From positions 1 through 64,000 of the forward strand of contig NW_025943855.1 of the NCBI RefSeq assembly GCF_000764305.2: a stretch of DNA of 64,000 nt. Direction: 5' to 3'. This stretch comes from Hyalella azteca (lineage: Eukaryota > Arthropoda > Malacostraca > Amphipoda > Hyalellidae). This document shows positions 11,315 to 22,380 of this stretch, piece after piece; position 1 is the stretch's first letter; the number at the start of each line of letters is the position of its first letter. The notes below the pieces were generated by a model. It was not told the DNA's origin. It worked only from the letters and a program-made list of their open reading frames with translations, and did no database searches. The position numbers and the translations under genes are program-made.

Positions 11315-11760
11315 CATTCACTGCATATCCTGACTTAAGTGTTCCCTGCATCCTGCCAGAAACTCTCTGTATCTTCAGGATGTGTCTGAACATTTTACTG
11401 CATATCCTGACTTAGGTGTACCCTGCATCCTGCCAGAGACTCGCTATATCTTTGTGTCTGAACATTTTCACTGCATACCCTGACTTAGGTGTACCCTGCA
11501 TCCTGCCAGAGACTCTCAGTATCTTCAGGATGTGTCTGAACATTTTCACTGCATACCCTGACTTAGGTGTACCCTGCATCCTGCCAGAGACTCGCAACAT
11601 CTTTGTGTCTGAACATTTTCACTGCATACCCTGACTTAGGTGTACCCTGCATCCTGCCAGAGGCTCGCAATATCTTTGTGCCTGAACATTTTCACTGCAT
11701 ACCCTGACATATATATGTATTCCCTATGGCATATATATGTGTTCCCTGCATCCTGCCAGA
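11315..11760 (+). repeat. Minisatellite, 73/78-bp alternating units
   Basis: Six or so units share gtaccctgcatcctgccaga. Two forms alternate: a longer one with ctcagtatcttcaggatgtg and a shorter one with ctcgcaatatctttgtg. That is a small higher-order structure. The array ends at an ambiguous base (N at 11761), which suggests it is collapsed or that a contig join occurs there. Confidence 0.9.
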
Positions 11761-12732
11761 NATCAACTGATTCACATGTGTATCACATAATAAGAATTAA
11801 ACATTAACGGAATCACACAAAAAAACTATTGAACACTAATCGATCCACATAGAGAATATTAACATCAAATGGTACTTACAAGAAACTGATACACATAAAA
11901 TGTTGTTAAACAGTAACTGGTACATATGAAGAGCTATAAAACATTAGCTGATCAATATTAACGGATACCCGCAAAGATCTATTAAACATTATCTGTTTCA
12001 TAAATATAAATGTTAAAAATAGGCTGATACACGAAAAGAATCAGTGCACATTTTCAATATCTAATTTCTTTTGTCGGTCGGCCTGTTTCTCAAATTTAAT
12101 CATTTAATCATTTCGATTACTTGAAGCTTGTTTAGATAAAACCCAGTTTTAGGGAAGTTTGTCCCAGTTTTAGGGAAGCGCGCGAAGTAGAAGGATAATC
12201 ATTAAATTTCACTAACAATGATTGCCGAATTGACAAAATTACAATAGTAACATTTAGTAAACAAAAACTGAGTAAAGTCGGGTAAATTGTCAAATTTACT
12301 CCTCTCAGAGCTATATGGCGTCACTTGGCCTATTTTAGGGGTTTCAACATCCTTGAAATGTTCCTATGTCCCCTAAAAAAATTTAACGCTCTTTTATTTC
12401 AAATAAAAATTAAAATATATTTTTTATCGATAAAGAACGACAAATTCATGATCTGATAAAAAAATTAAATGAGTAATTAATCACTAAACTAGTCATCGTT
12501 ACCTTAAACCTGACCATAAATGTCCTCCGTCCATAAAACCGCTGTACTCCCCTGTCAGAGTTCCTTCCAGGACTGTGATCAATTTTCTGTTACATTATTG
12601 ACTTCAGGTATTGAAACTTAGTATCCAATCACTTCTATCAATGCTCCACTCCTCGTGGAGCAAAAATTACACAAGAACACTAGTACTCACACTCATCAGA
12701 TCCCCATTTTTTCATTTCACCAAAAATTATCG

Positions 12733-12860
12733 TTTTTAGCGCATTTTCTCATTTATGAAAAAAGGCGCTATTGTGCTCGTCATGTCCGTCCATCCGTCCA
12801 TGACTTCACGTTTTCGTCGACGAGAAAATGAGCTCTCTATCACTCACTGCAGTGAGTACT
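12733..12860 (+). repeat. Short foldback repeat, copy 1
   Basis: The copy begins tttttagcgcattttctc and ends in a perfect 16-bp palindrome, actcactgcagtgagt (12842-12857). Inverted boxes gcattttctc (12741-12750) and gagaaaatgagc flank a ccgtccatccgtcc centre. A near-identical copy lies at 51482-51608, and a third starts at 63962. It resembles a MITE-like or other non-autonomous dispersed element. Confidence 0.8.
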
Positions 12861-12935
12861 GGTTTAATTTTTTTAAATTGACCTAATAATGTCATATTAT
12901 AATTATGTGAAATTATTATCCCGATTACCGTTGAG

Positions 12936-13113
12936 GTGCTGCTTGGCGCATCCACATCAGTGAGCAAACTGCCTTCAAGTTGCGGGAATCGGGCGACTAC
13001 CATCTCGAGTATCGGGGGCGGACGCAAATCAAAGGCAAAGGCCTCCTGCCTACTTACTGGCTTCTTGGCAAAGACGATTTTAAGAAAGAACTGCCAAAGC
13101 CTCCTGATATTGG
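12936..13113 (+). CDS. Receptor guanylate cyclase, exon: C-terminal part of catalytic domain
   Basis: Acceptor ccgttgag and donor GG|GTATGAG. Using the frame set by its neighbours, it encodes RIHISEQTAFKLRESGDYHL then EYRGRTQIKGKG, PTYWLLGKDDFKKELPKPPD and IG. This is the classic end of a receptor guanylate cyclase domain (IH.SE...L, LE.RG...IKGKG, TYWLLG). It leaves with 2 bases that join the G opening the exon at 13705. The start is the nearest suitable AG; a site a little further up or down cannot be excluded. The segment of about 90 residues that should precede it is absent from the window. Confidence 0.88.
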
Positions 13114-13704
13114 GTATGAGCAACATCGCAATCTTGAAATAAAGATTTATGATTTTTAGATCTTGTGATAGAGTTGAAATTTCATTAGTAATGCTTGTTG
13201 AATTGTCGTAATTCTGATCTCTTGGGTTATGATAAAGCTTAGCAAAGTTTTTCTTCGGTGTGTGTGTACATTGTGTCAAATTTTTCGTTTGTATAACTGT
13301 ATAACTCCTCTGCACTTCCTAAACGTATTACAGTTTTCCTATCAAACGGCCAGTGAAATTTCTAGCCCAGCTCCTGCTGTCTAGACTCCTTACTGGATTA
13401 CGAAGCCTTTTGATTTTGCATGAAGTCAACATTCAGTACATGTATTTAATTAACTTAACTTTAGAAAATTATTTAGCGTGAATCAACTCGACTCTCAGTA
13501 ATGTTTTACTATTTCTCTTCCTTGCACGCTGAATATTGAAGCCATGATCATGGGTAAGTCGATTAATTTTCCACTGGATTTGTTTACACACATAACAAAT
13601 CGATCTAATGTGCTGATTTTATGCTTTTTTACATGTTAATATAAACTTTAGGCTAATATAAACGATCAGAATCGAATTTGTAAATTGCTACTGTTACCTC
13701 TCAG
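13114..13704 (+). other. Intron of the receptor guanylate cyclase gene
   Basis: AT-rich, ending in the acceptor tgttacctctcag. Nothing else was seen. Confidence 0.6.
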
Positions 13705-15019
13705 GTTGGACGAAGAGCTCATAAAGCAAGGTCGCCAGCACTACACTACCAGACGGGACTCGGTGGTCGAGGCTATGTCTGCGGCCAAGTTTCTTTCACA
13801 AGCTGCAGCACAAGCTGGAGTTTCTGGTATCTCACTCTCGAGAGGGAATTCCTTCAATCGACCATTGTCACGCAACAGTGGTCGGTACCAAGAGCTTCCA
13901 ACAATATGCGACTCTGAAAGTCCGGTTTCAAGAAGGCAAAAGTCTAAATTATCGCCACTTCAGCAAAGCCCAGACTCTGATTCTCCTGGAGTTGGAAGAA
14001 CGAATTCTAAAAAGAAAAGCTCATTGCAAGTGCCAACTGAAGAACAGGTTTCCGCTACCAAGAGTTCCAAGCCCCCTGATGAAGCTAGCAAAGCTCTATC
14101 TCCTGACATCCGTAGAGAGCGAGTGCTTCTTCCATGTGAAACAGCTAAAATTTCTTCGGCGTCGGACACTAGTCGAGAATCTCAACAAAAGCCGACGGTG
14201 GACCAAATGACATCCGCTAAGATAGAACAACTCCCGTCTGTGCGACAAAAATTGATACCTCCTACCACCCGATCAAAAAATAATGTTCACAATGAAAATG
14301 AGCAGATAACGAACGACGCCAGAATATTAGAACAAGGCTTTAAGGTAAAATCTAAAGAATATAGGGTGAGAACTAAACACCAAAGCACAAATATACCTGT
14401 AGAACCAATCACCAGCCGACACCACAAAACTTCGTCGTCTTCGGATATGTCCAGAAAAAGTAACGATAAGAAATCGATCGTTGGGAGCGTAAAAGTGTGC
14501 AAGCCCGGAAGTGGTTGCAGAGGTCGTATGGCCCAAACAATTCTACCTCATTCTGTGCCAACTTTTGAAGGAATGCTTGCATGTGCACCCAATTTGTACG
14601 GGGATCCGTACGTGACTTCACTATTACCCCATCCGTACCACATATCGCCTCACGTGAAAACCTTGCCTAAATCCAAAGAACGCACAAATGTCTATAGTCG
14701 AATGCAAGGACAATCGTTAGGTGGTACTACTTATCTACCTTACAATACAATACCCCGACCATCGAGGTATGCATCTCACCTCCCGCAGGTAATATCACAT
14801 CCCGTTTTCGCTACCCAGGTTTCTGCTATTCCACCCAAGAGAAATATGCCCTTCACAATCGTTCATGCCCCGAAATTGGTGTCCCAAGACTCCAAAAGCC
14901 AAAATATTGTAAAGCGCAGTACGAGCAAACCGTTGGAAACGTGCAACAAAACTAAAAGTAGAACAAATCCTGATTTTCCTCCCGATATTCGGACACTAAC
15001 CGAATCGACGATGCTATGA
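13705..15019 (+). CDS. Receptor guanylate cyclase, terminal exon: long cytoplasmic tail
   Basis: The exon starts after acceptor acctctcag. Its first G completes the Gly codon left by 13113, and it runs open for 437 codons to TGA at 15017-15019. The first residues (LDEELIKQGRQHYTTRRDSV) continue directly from the cyclase domain. The rest is a low-complexity Ser/Pro/Lys-rich, probably disordered tail without a recognised fold. It ends TESTML, a class I PDZ-ligand pattern (S/T-x-hydrophobic). Long tails with PDZ ligands are known for insect Gyc76C-type receptor cyclases, so Gyc76C-like is the likeliest subfamily, but this rests on architecture only. No frameshift is seen. Confidence 0.85.
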
Positions 15020-16016
15020 CAAAATGATCCTCTAGATGAAAAAGTCGAGCAATCAGTTGAATATTGTGATGTTATCTTTAAAGGTGACTCGATAGTTGAT
15101 GATTTATATGTCTATTGTTAGATTTCGTTGTTAAGCTGTTGTGAAGGAACTTCATGCATTATTGGCAAAATTTATGCCATTTGCATTTTAGGCAGGATTT
15201 TTTTTTGTAGACAATCAAATTTATCATGACGCATTGAATGGATATATTTTTGATCGTTTTTGATCGTGATTGTTGTACGTGTTAGTTGATCCCTGGTTTT
15301 AAAATTTAGTTGAACTTGGAACAGAAATTTTAGGGGAATATCTTAGCTTGAATTGGAATAAATTTGCTACTTGAAGACTCAGAAATCTGAACGCTGCCGC
15401 ATTCAGATTTCATATCAATTTTTTTTAAATCTGACAACAAAATAATTCGTGGTATTAAGATGTTATAATAATTGATTTCTTTGGGGGAGAGAGGAATATA
15501 TAAATTCCCAGATAACACTTATTTGAACGGTTCAACCATTACCTGAATGTGTGCCAATAGTTAAGATTACGTGAATGTTGCATGGTTTAGATATGTTGCA
15601 CAATAGTTCGTAACGCCTGGTTGTAAATCTGTCTGAGCGATCTGTGTTCAAATGGTCGATTTATAACAGGTTTCTGTGATTAATTATAGAATGGAGATGA
15701 CGTCATGATTCAGACAGATTTACGAAAACTGAGGCTTTGCTTAATTCTATGCCGACTCACAGTGGGACTTTACCTGTTCAATGAACCTGCTAGAACTTTG
15801 GCATCCAAAGATGGATAATAAAGAACCATTTCTGCAAAACCACTAACGGTACGACAGGTGTTCAGGGAAGTGCCTCGCCTCGACTGCATGCGACATGTCC
15901 ATTGTCCATTGCTGCTGATGTAAACTCTTCAAGTTCTTTAATTTTGAACTGTTTTTGTACCATATGTGTTCTTTGATAGATGTATCTATTAGGCAGATAA
16001 AACAACTTTCAATAAA
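15020..16016 (+). other. Probable 3' UTR of the guanylate cyclase gene
   Basis: AT-rich sequence follows the stop codon. AATAAA signals occur at 15357, 15817 and 16011, any of which could end the transcript. No other gene was recognised. Confidence 0.5.
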
Positions 16017-17252
16017 TGTAAGGTGCGTGTTAGGCAATCAAGCCTACTAATGTTTTGTTAACACGTCTGACTCAGGCTAGCTGTCGTCTCCCATCTTCCT
16101 ACCATACCAATGATATTGAGCTTAAAAATACACTCTGATCAAGGAAATATATTGTGTGCAACTGCTTTGTCGATCTACAATTGTAGGAGTGCACTCGTTA
16201 CAAACTTCAATTTGCGGTGATGAGAGCTGATGGTTTGAATTCGAATCTCGAAAAGTTAATGCATTGAATAGCTTCAATTCCTTTGGGATAGGTGAAGTTT
16301 CTGTCTTGAATAGTTTCTGTCTTACATTGTTGGAATAGTTTCTGACCAATGTATTTGTTTAGTGAGCTTGTTCAATCGTTTGTACTTCATAAAAATGCTT
16401 AGGTGTTAAACATAGCGTCCATCAAATGTGTGTTGACGTAATTGAATGCAGTCCTCAAAGCCATATATCATAGCTCAATGGATCGAATTATTTACTGTAA
16501 AATATAGAACAGATGAATTCAAATGTTTGGATGTTAGTTGATAAATAGGCTTTGCTCCTAGACAATAATCAATGAAGTCTGTGATCAAATATTGAATTAT
16601 TTTCGTAGAGAGTCTTGTACAGTCAAAGAGGCAGTTGTTTATAGGCCTGTGAGCTTGGCGTCACTTCAGTATCTTCGCCAGGTCAGACATTTTTCGTGAG
16701 TTATACCTGGCAAGGAAATTTTTATACTAAAAACCTGGCGAAGACATAAATTTACAAAATAGCAGGCATCATTTAAGGAATATTCAACAAGATTATCTAT
16801 AAAGATGATTAGGCACATGAGGCATTTCCGTATCCAGCTAAAAGAAGCCCATTGTATCAGTTGTCAATAAATGTTTAATAATGCCGAAGTGAGTATACTC
16901 AATGTTGTCAAAAGTTAAAAACCACCATTTCTGGAAGGCTTCGAAGAAACAAAAGCAAATAATCATATATGTTTGAGTCTCAACAGGAATAAATCAACTC
17001 GGCCAATGACGTGAACTAAGTTTTACATTCGAGCCTATTGAATGACGTTTGCATGGCGCTGTATTTTCCCAGATTTTTTTAAGCTTGCCAGATGATTTAA
17101 ACAGCTTGCCAGATAACACGCCAAAAAAACTCGCTCAGAACATCCGGAATAATAAATCAAAGAAACTGGTTGGGCTGGTCAGACGCTCTTATGATTACTT
17201 TGATGCAGAATCTATGAATCTGTTGTTTGTCGCACAGGTGCTTCTGGTGATT
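16017..17252. other. Intergenic, with one short perfect hairpin
   Basis: No gene seen. Arms 16672-16683 and 16733-16744 (tcttcgccaggt and its complement) form a perfect 12-bp stem with a 49-base loop that itself contains another partial copy (acctggcaagg). Significance unknown. Confidence 0.5.
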
Positions 17253-17487
17253 ATGGCAGGGTGGCCCAGTGGTTAAAGTTCAGAGTCCCAAGATTGGCGC
17301 AGAGAGGCGCGGGTTCGATCCCAGCTCTGTGCGACAGTTTCTGGTCAGAATCGTCAAGGAGGCCGGGCGGTTAACGAGAGCAGAATTGTAGCAGGGAGTT
17401 GCGAGTTCAAGACCGCAAAAATCTGTAATTTTTATGCGATGTTGAGAATCGGCGACAGGCCTACTAAACGCTGAAACCGCTATTATT
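17253..17487 (+). mobile_element. tRNA-derived SINE, copy 1
   Basis: The 5' part is tRNA-like, with an A-box-like tggcccagtgg (17262-17272) and a B box ggttcgatccc (17312-17322). The body (tttctggtcagaatc, aaggaggccgggcggtta) and tail (gagaatcggcgacaggcct, aaacgctgaaaccgctat) match a second copy on the opposite strand at 63590-63815. It is therefore a dispersed RNA polymerase III-type retroposon rather than a tRNA gene. A 9-bp complement (gtcgcacag at 17229, ctgtgcgac at 17327) flanks the head. Confidence 0.8.
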
Positions 17488-17587
17488 AGCCGAGTAAGCT
17501 ACCGGCGCCATGGATAGCCGCCAGATTCAGCTTGGGTCATACAACAGTGACGCTCATCTAGTCAGCTCAAAGCTGAGTATAGTGAAC

Positions 17588-17710
17588 GGCCGCTACGTGC
17601 ATTAAGGCCGCTATGTGAACTAAGGCCGCTGCGCGTACTAAGGCCGCTACGTGTACTAAGGCCGCTACTTGTACTAAGGCCGCTACGTGTATCTATGCCG
17701 TCACGTGTAC
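17588..17710 (+). repeat. 18-bp minisatellite
   Basis: About six units of aaggccgctacgtgtact with point changes, decaying at both ends. The units are GC-rich and CpG-containing within AT-rich flanks, just downstream of the SINE. Confidence 0.85.
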
Positions 17711-19010
17711 TATTTAGTTACGCAGTATCCATTAGTTACGTAGTATGCGACAACGGAGCGAAGTAGAATAATTCTGACAAAGACGGCAGGAGTGTACAGT
17801 AAATAAATAGCTTCGTTGTTAATCAATTCTCGATCAGTCTCGATTTGAAAAATTTATGCGTGGGAAACCTGCCAAAGCTGAGCGTTTAGTGAGCTAATTA
17901 AACTCGAAGTGGACAAAAATGTATCGATGCTGGCATGAACTTATTTCCAACAAATATATCCATTTTTAGTTTGGTCCCGACCGGTTACGATTTGACTAAC
18001 TTATTCGTGGAAAACCTGCTCATGATCTTGGTCGAAAAGTGATCTTGGTCGTAAGTTAAGTACCTATATTTGATGAGAACTTCGCCAGTTACAATCCGCA
18101 TTTCTTTAAATTAAATTCGAAATCAAATAGTAAATTCTTATGCGATTATAACATTTTATTTCGACGTGGTCAACCTTCCACGTTTCTTCTAACATGAATT
18201 GGAAGATTAAGGTCAATTTCATCTTTCTAGCACACTCCAGACAGCACTGCTAACCAGTAGAGATAGATCGTCGTCATCTACGATAACCACCGACGCTACG
18301 AGTCACCGAGCATCTTTGCGGTTTCGAACTTCGAATCAACTGATCCGTTGGTGTGTATAATAGATTCCGTTTCCTTCAATTATTAGTTCTAGGCGTAGTC
18401 TCTTAGTTCTAGGCGTAGGCAATAGTCATATAAAAGTTATAATATATTCGAATGGTTTTAGGACGGTATAGATTCGGAAACTTCTAATCGTATTATCTGG
18501 CGATTGCATCCGTTTCATCAGGTGTATTTTAATGGTAGTTATCCACTAAAATATCCCATAATTATGAAGAAAATCTAGATCGCATCACGAAGAATACTTA
18601 GCTATATTATAAACTATTGCGAGAAACGTTCCCTTCCCTCTAGCAAATTTCTTCCATTGAGTTGCCATCGGGAACATTTTGATCACGTATCTAATTCAGG
18701 CTTCGTTGTGTTGTAGACTACATCCATCCTATGTTCCGCAACTTAATTGACAATTCCTCATAAGACTGTCCCTCTTGTGCAAGACTATAGAGTTCGGCAC
18801 CTATAGTCACAGCATTGTATCGCTTAGCTGAATTGCTGTCAGCCGCGGGTCTACTGCGTAGATCAGGCTAGGAAAAACAGGTCCCAATTCCGGTGTGAAG
18901 TTATTCAATTCAGGCGACCTAAAACGTAATCATCATAATGGTGAAAAATGCCTTATTTCGGTGAGGATGTCGACGGTACCATACCATTTTAAATGTGGGG
19001 TGTGCTGCAG
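17711..19010. other. Non-coding stretch
   Basis: No coding exon, RNA gene or strong repeat was recognised. A short duplication (ttagttctaggcgtag) occurs near 18385-18418. The right end carries the acceptor for the exon at 19011. Confidence 0.5.
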
Positions 19011-19159
19011 GGGAGCACACTGTGTGCTGAAGACGAAATTGCCTCGCTGAGAGGCCACGCTCAGTTAGCGCTGGCCAGCGTCTCGCAGCTCAGCATCTCT
19101 GTCCTCGAGGACACCCTCGCCCCCTCCGCCTTCCTTGATGCCTCTCAAAACTCTGATGG
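19011..19159 (+). CDS. Unknown gene, internal exon (about 50 codons)
   Basis: A GC-rich open segment sits between acceptor gtgtgctgcag and strong donor GG|GTAAGC; it starts in phase 0 and leaves with 2 bases. The translation contains STLCAEDEIASLRGHAQLAL and SVSQLSISVLEDTLAPSAFL, which look helical and acidic. It joins in frame to 19432 (GG + G gives Gly). The GC jump, splice signals and phase match support real coding. No family was recognised, and a 5' exon was not identified. Confidence 0.55.
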
Positions 19160-19431
19160 GTAAGCAATGTAAGCTACTTATCTGTCGGGAAAGATATTTG
19201 CGAACCACGAGCCTAGCCTATGGTTCTTCCTTTTTTTTAATTCGACAACTTTTTAATTCATTCTAAAGCTGCAGCTGCAAGAACGCTAAGCTTTGCATCT
19301 CGCGCTGCAACAAAAAATCTGGAATTTTCAACAATGTTTATTCTTATGGAGTCTAACTTGTCTACCGCTGGCGGGTAAAATTGCTCGTCTTGTTAACTTG
19401 TTAATTTCTACGTAATGTTTATGCTACGCAG

Positions 19432-19636
19432 GCCCGAGGTGGTGCCGGAGGAGATGACAGTTGATCACGGCAGCACGGGAGCAAAGCTGGAAGGAATCAG
19501 GGAGCAGCTGCTGGCGCTGCAGGACGCACTGCCGGCCGCCTCCTGCCCTGACGCCGGCGCTGCAGAGGGAAGAAGAGGGGAAGGGAGGGAAGAATGCAGC
19601 TGTTCTTACTTGCCTCATCTCGCCACACCAGCTTGA
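19432..19636 (+). CDS. Unknown gene, following exon to stop
   Basis: The acceptor is ctacgcag. The G joins the preceding exon, then PEVVPEEMTVDHGSTGAKLE and GIREQLLALQDALP follow, a helix with heptad-like leucines. After that the frame becomes Gly/Glu/Arg-rich (gggaagaagagggg) and ends at TGA 19634-19636. The last third may be intron retained in an open frame rather than coding; an alternative donor within it could not be fixed. Function unknown. Confidence 0.5.
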
Positions 19637-20264
19637 AACAAGCAATGCCTCATCCCACAAGCTGATACTCCAAACGGATTACACCCAATAGCTCCTACAC
19701 CAATGATTTAAGCCCATACCATCACTTGTTACAAATGCCGTAAGCCACAGGGCCCGTAGACCGCACCAGACTGCCGTAAATGGGAACGGCCCCGCACCGG
19801 ACTGTCGCATCACCTTACCCATTTCGCAGACGTAAGCCCAGCCCTGACGCTCACCAGCATCTTCTTCCTCCACACTTACCCCCTTCGCTGAGTTCGCTCC
19901 ACATTTCCGCGAAAAGGTTAGGTTAGGTTTGGTTAGAATTCTTCCGCAAGCTGGTACCGAAAGGAGGGGGAGCAGGGGGTAAGCGTGGAGGTTTAGCCTC
20001 CAGACGAACGGACAGGCCGGAGAGGTAGCAGTGTACTGATAGCACTGTGGCGCAGGGCGTTCGTTATCGAAAGTGGTGAAGGGGCTAGGCTGCATGGAAT
20101 AGAAATATTTTGGGGTTTAGCGTGTGGGTTACGACCATTGTTTTGGCGGCTTGCAGCTCATTGGCTCGCTGGTTTACATCCATGAAGGGATTTAGTCCCT
20201 GTGTCTTTCAGCAAGTAATCATGTTGGCTAATTTGCTCTGCAGCATGCTTGCGCACAGAGTGAA

Positions 20265-20905
20265 GTATGAAAATTATGCTGGTATTGGGCAATGCTGGGC
20301 TATTTCAGTCGTCCCGGTGCCAGGACACTGTGGCATCGCAGGCAACGTTGCTGCAGATGCTCTTGCACGAGCAGCACTGAACTTAGCCAACACGACCAAC
20401 CTTACCTTGGGCACGAGAAACTGGAAAGTCAAGATCGCCAAGCACTACCGCAGCGTTTGGCATACCGCCTGGTCAACCCTACCTGCCCACATCACCTAGT
20501 CTAACCCCAAACTTGCCTCACTTACCCTTACAGAACTGCCCCGACCCCAACAAGTAGCCATCACTCGCCTACGACTGGAAACATGCCTCCTCACACATAG
20601 TCACCTTGTTCACTAAGTCCCCACTACTCACATGCTCTTCCTGCCATTGCCAACAAACAATAAAACACATCTTCATTGACTGCCCGTTATACACTCAACA
20701 ACAACACACCTTGCGCACAGCCTGTCAGCAACTGAACCTCCCTTTCTCTCTGAGTACTCTCTTCTCGCCACCATTTGACCCCGAAATGATAATACAATTT
20801 CTGCGCAAGACCCAACTACTGGACTCAATTTGAAAACGAGGCGGAGAGGAGGCGCTAATACCTTCGTCGGTGCTGCGCCGTATCTTAACCAAGTAACCAA
20901 GTAAG
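20265..20905 (+). mobile_element. 3' end of an RNase H-bearing non-LTR retrotransposon (5'-truncated)
   Basis: Degenerate frames give PVPGHCGIAGNVAADALARA (the RNase H motif PGH.GI.GN..AD). After a stop come RLRLETCLLTHSHLF and a terminal zinc-knuckle-like CSSCHCQQTIKHIFIDCPLY (C-x2-C-x7-H-x4-C). The 3' end has a short tail with aaccaagtaaccaagtaagt. Stops at 20497-20499 and frameshifts show it is dead. Its sequence is not the same subfamily as the LINE at 39.7-44 kb. Confidence 0.8.
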
Positions 20906-21121
20906 TAACTATTTGCTAAAATCACTCCTTCATTAGAAGGCAACAATATCCAGCCATGTGGATTATCGCCTTCTACTATTCAGGCTTGTAATTCATTTCC
21001 AACCGAACTGTGTTCTATGAATAATAAATAAATATTCATAACTGTGCCGACTCTCAGAACCTGAGTTAACATGTTAGAATTTAAAAGAAAAGTCCACAAA
21101 AAAGCATATCTTTATAGAAAA

Positions 21122-21170
21122 CGTTTCGGAGACCAGCTCCATCCGTGATGATGATCCGTCCATCATCAGT
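21122..21170 (-). other. Hammerhead-ribozyme-like motif at the 3' side of a Penelope-like element
   Basis: On the minus strand, CTGATGA (21169-21163) is followed 35 bases later by GAAAC (21127-21123). Immediately before GAAAC lies a perfect hairpin GGAG-CTGGT-CTCC (21140-21128), a good stem II. A second, mutated core-like CGGATGG sits right beside that hairpin. Penelope-like elements are known to carry small hammerhead motifs near their ends, and Penelope coding remnants lie just upstream on this strand. Stem III and the cleavage site could not be firmly placed. Confidence 0.4.
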
Positions 21171-21262
21171 TCGTAGAATCTAGAATCAGAAGTCACAAAT
21201 TGATACATTGAAAGCACAGAACGAAATTAAGCAAAAAAAAAAAGAACTATCTATTAACAATT

Positions 21263-21960
21263 TCAAGGGGATAGAGGCATAGAGCTAGCAGCTGAATTCA
21301 AACTGGACCTAAGTTTAAAGATGCACAATGATTCTAAAATGCGCAAATCGGAAGTCCCGGAGGTAGAGGTGGAAGCTAACACCCTAGAGTCACTGTCAGA
21401 AATAGGGACATCACACTCGGCGTGAGCGCGCACCGGCACAGTCAAATGAGGTGGGCGCGATGCGGCGATAGCAACTGTCCTGTTCTACAACTCCTGCCCC
21501 TATGCTCAGAGACCCTGGAATAAAGATTGCGTGAAGTCATCCACAACGTACGCAGATGCACATCGTGCACAACAATATTGATAAACCAGGGAGTCAGGGA
21601 CGATCGCATATAACAGGGAGCTTATCTTTATATCTAAAGAAAGAACCGATTGTGAAATTGTTTACCAGCACAATATGAAGATTGAAATTTGGGAAGTATC
21701 GAACAAAACTTTTTGTCGCGTCCTCAATGCCAGAGGACGCAGATGGTTTGCAGGGAATGAAATACAGATTTTTTGGAATCTTACTGTACTTCTTGTCAGT
21801 CCATCTTCACATGACGTGCTCTGCAAAACAGAGTACCATAAGAAGGCAGAACTTAAAATTAGTCTTAATAGTAACTCCTAAAAAACGATAGTCGGTAACG
21901 AAAGAGCAATTCAAGACGCTTAGGAATATTCAGAAATTTCCATATAGGCGGCAACAGGAA
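21263..21960 (-). mobile_element. Penelope-like element: GIY-YIG endonuclease part (degraded)
   Basis: On the minus strand, patched frames read FPNFNLHIVLVNNFTIGSFF then RYKDKLP (the Penelope linker ending FKD.LP), then LVYQYCCARCASAYVG, and after a 1-base shift TSRNLYSRVSEHRGRSCRTG (a YVG...R...EH.G..SRT GIY-YIG core). The end reads SDLRILESLCIFKLRSSLNS and SSMPLSP, the usual Penelope C-terminus. At least two frameshifts or stops break it. The 5' part of the same element is at 23275-23905. Confidence 0.8.
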
Positions 21961-22380
21961 ATATTTGTCAAGGAAAAATTCCGCTCAGGGTTATACAGTA
22001 CAAACTGCCTGGTTACGTTACACAAGTGAATTTAAAGTAGTAATTGATTCAATAATCATGGATAATTGGATTAATTCGCACAATCACTTTGATATTGCAG
22101 TAAGCTAGAAAATCAGTCTCAGAAAAAACAAACACATGTTATAAATGGGGCAAAACTGCTAATAATTGACAGTATCAAGATCATTTATGAGTTTAACCGG
22201 ATTCAATGAAACAGAACATAGTTTTCAGGTTGTGCATCATGAGATAGAACATCATGAAACAGTAAACAATGCTTAAACATCCTTGCTCATATCACTGATA
22301 AATCAGGCAAAATTAGGTACACATGAAAATGATGCACAGTTGTCAGAAAGTGACAGAACTCATCAGAAAGTATCAGAACT

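Noticed and set aside
12806..13315. 169-codon minus-strand open frame
   Set aside because: It is antisense to the guanylate cyclase exon at 12936-13113, whose plus-strand frame gives clear cyclase motifs.
17253..17335. Candidate tRNA gene
   Set aside because: A and B boxes are present, but no proper cloverleaf or acceptor stem at tRNA spacing, and the sequence continues into a dispersed SINE body.
19917..19940. TTAGG telomere-like repeat (ggttaggttaggtttggttag); also at 25189
   Set aside because: Only two or three imperfect units; expected by chance or as a small repeat, not an interstitial telomere block.
19679..20095. 138-codon minus-strand open frame
   Set aside because: No family pattern, no splice support, lies next to a retroelement fragment on the other strand.
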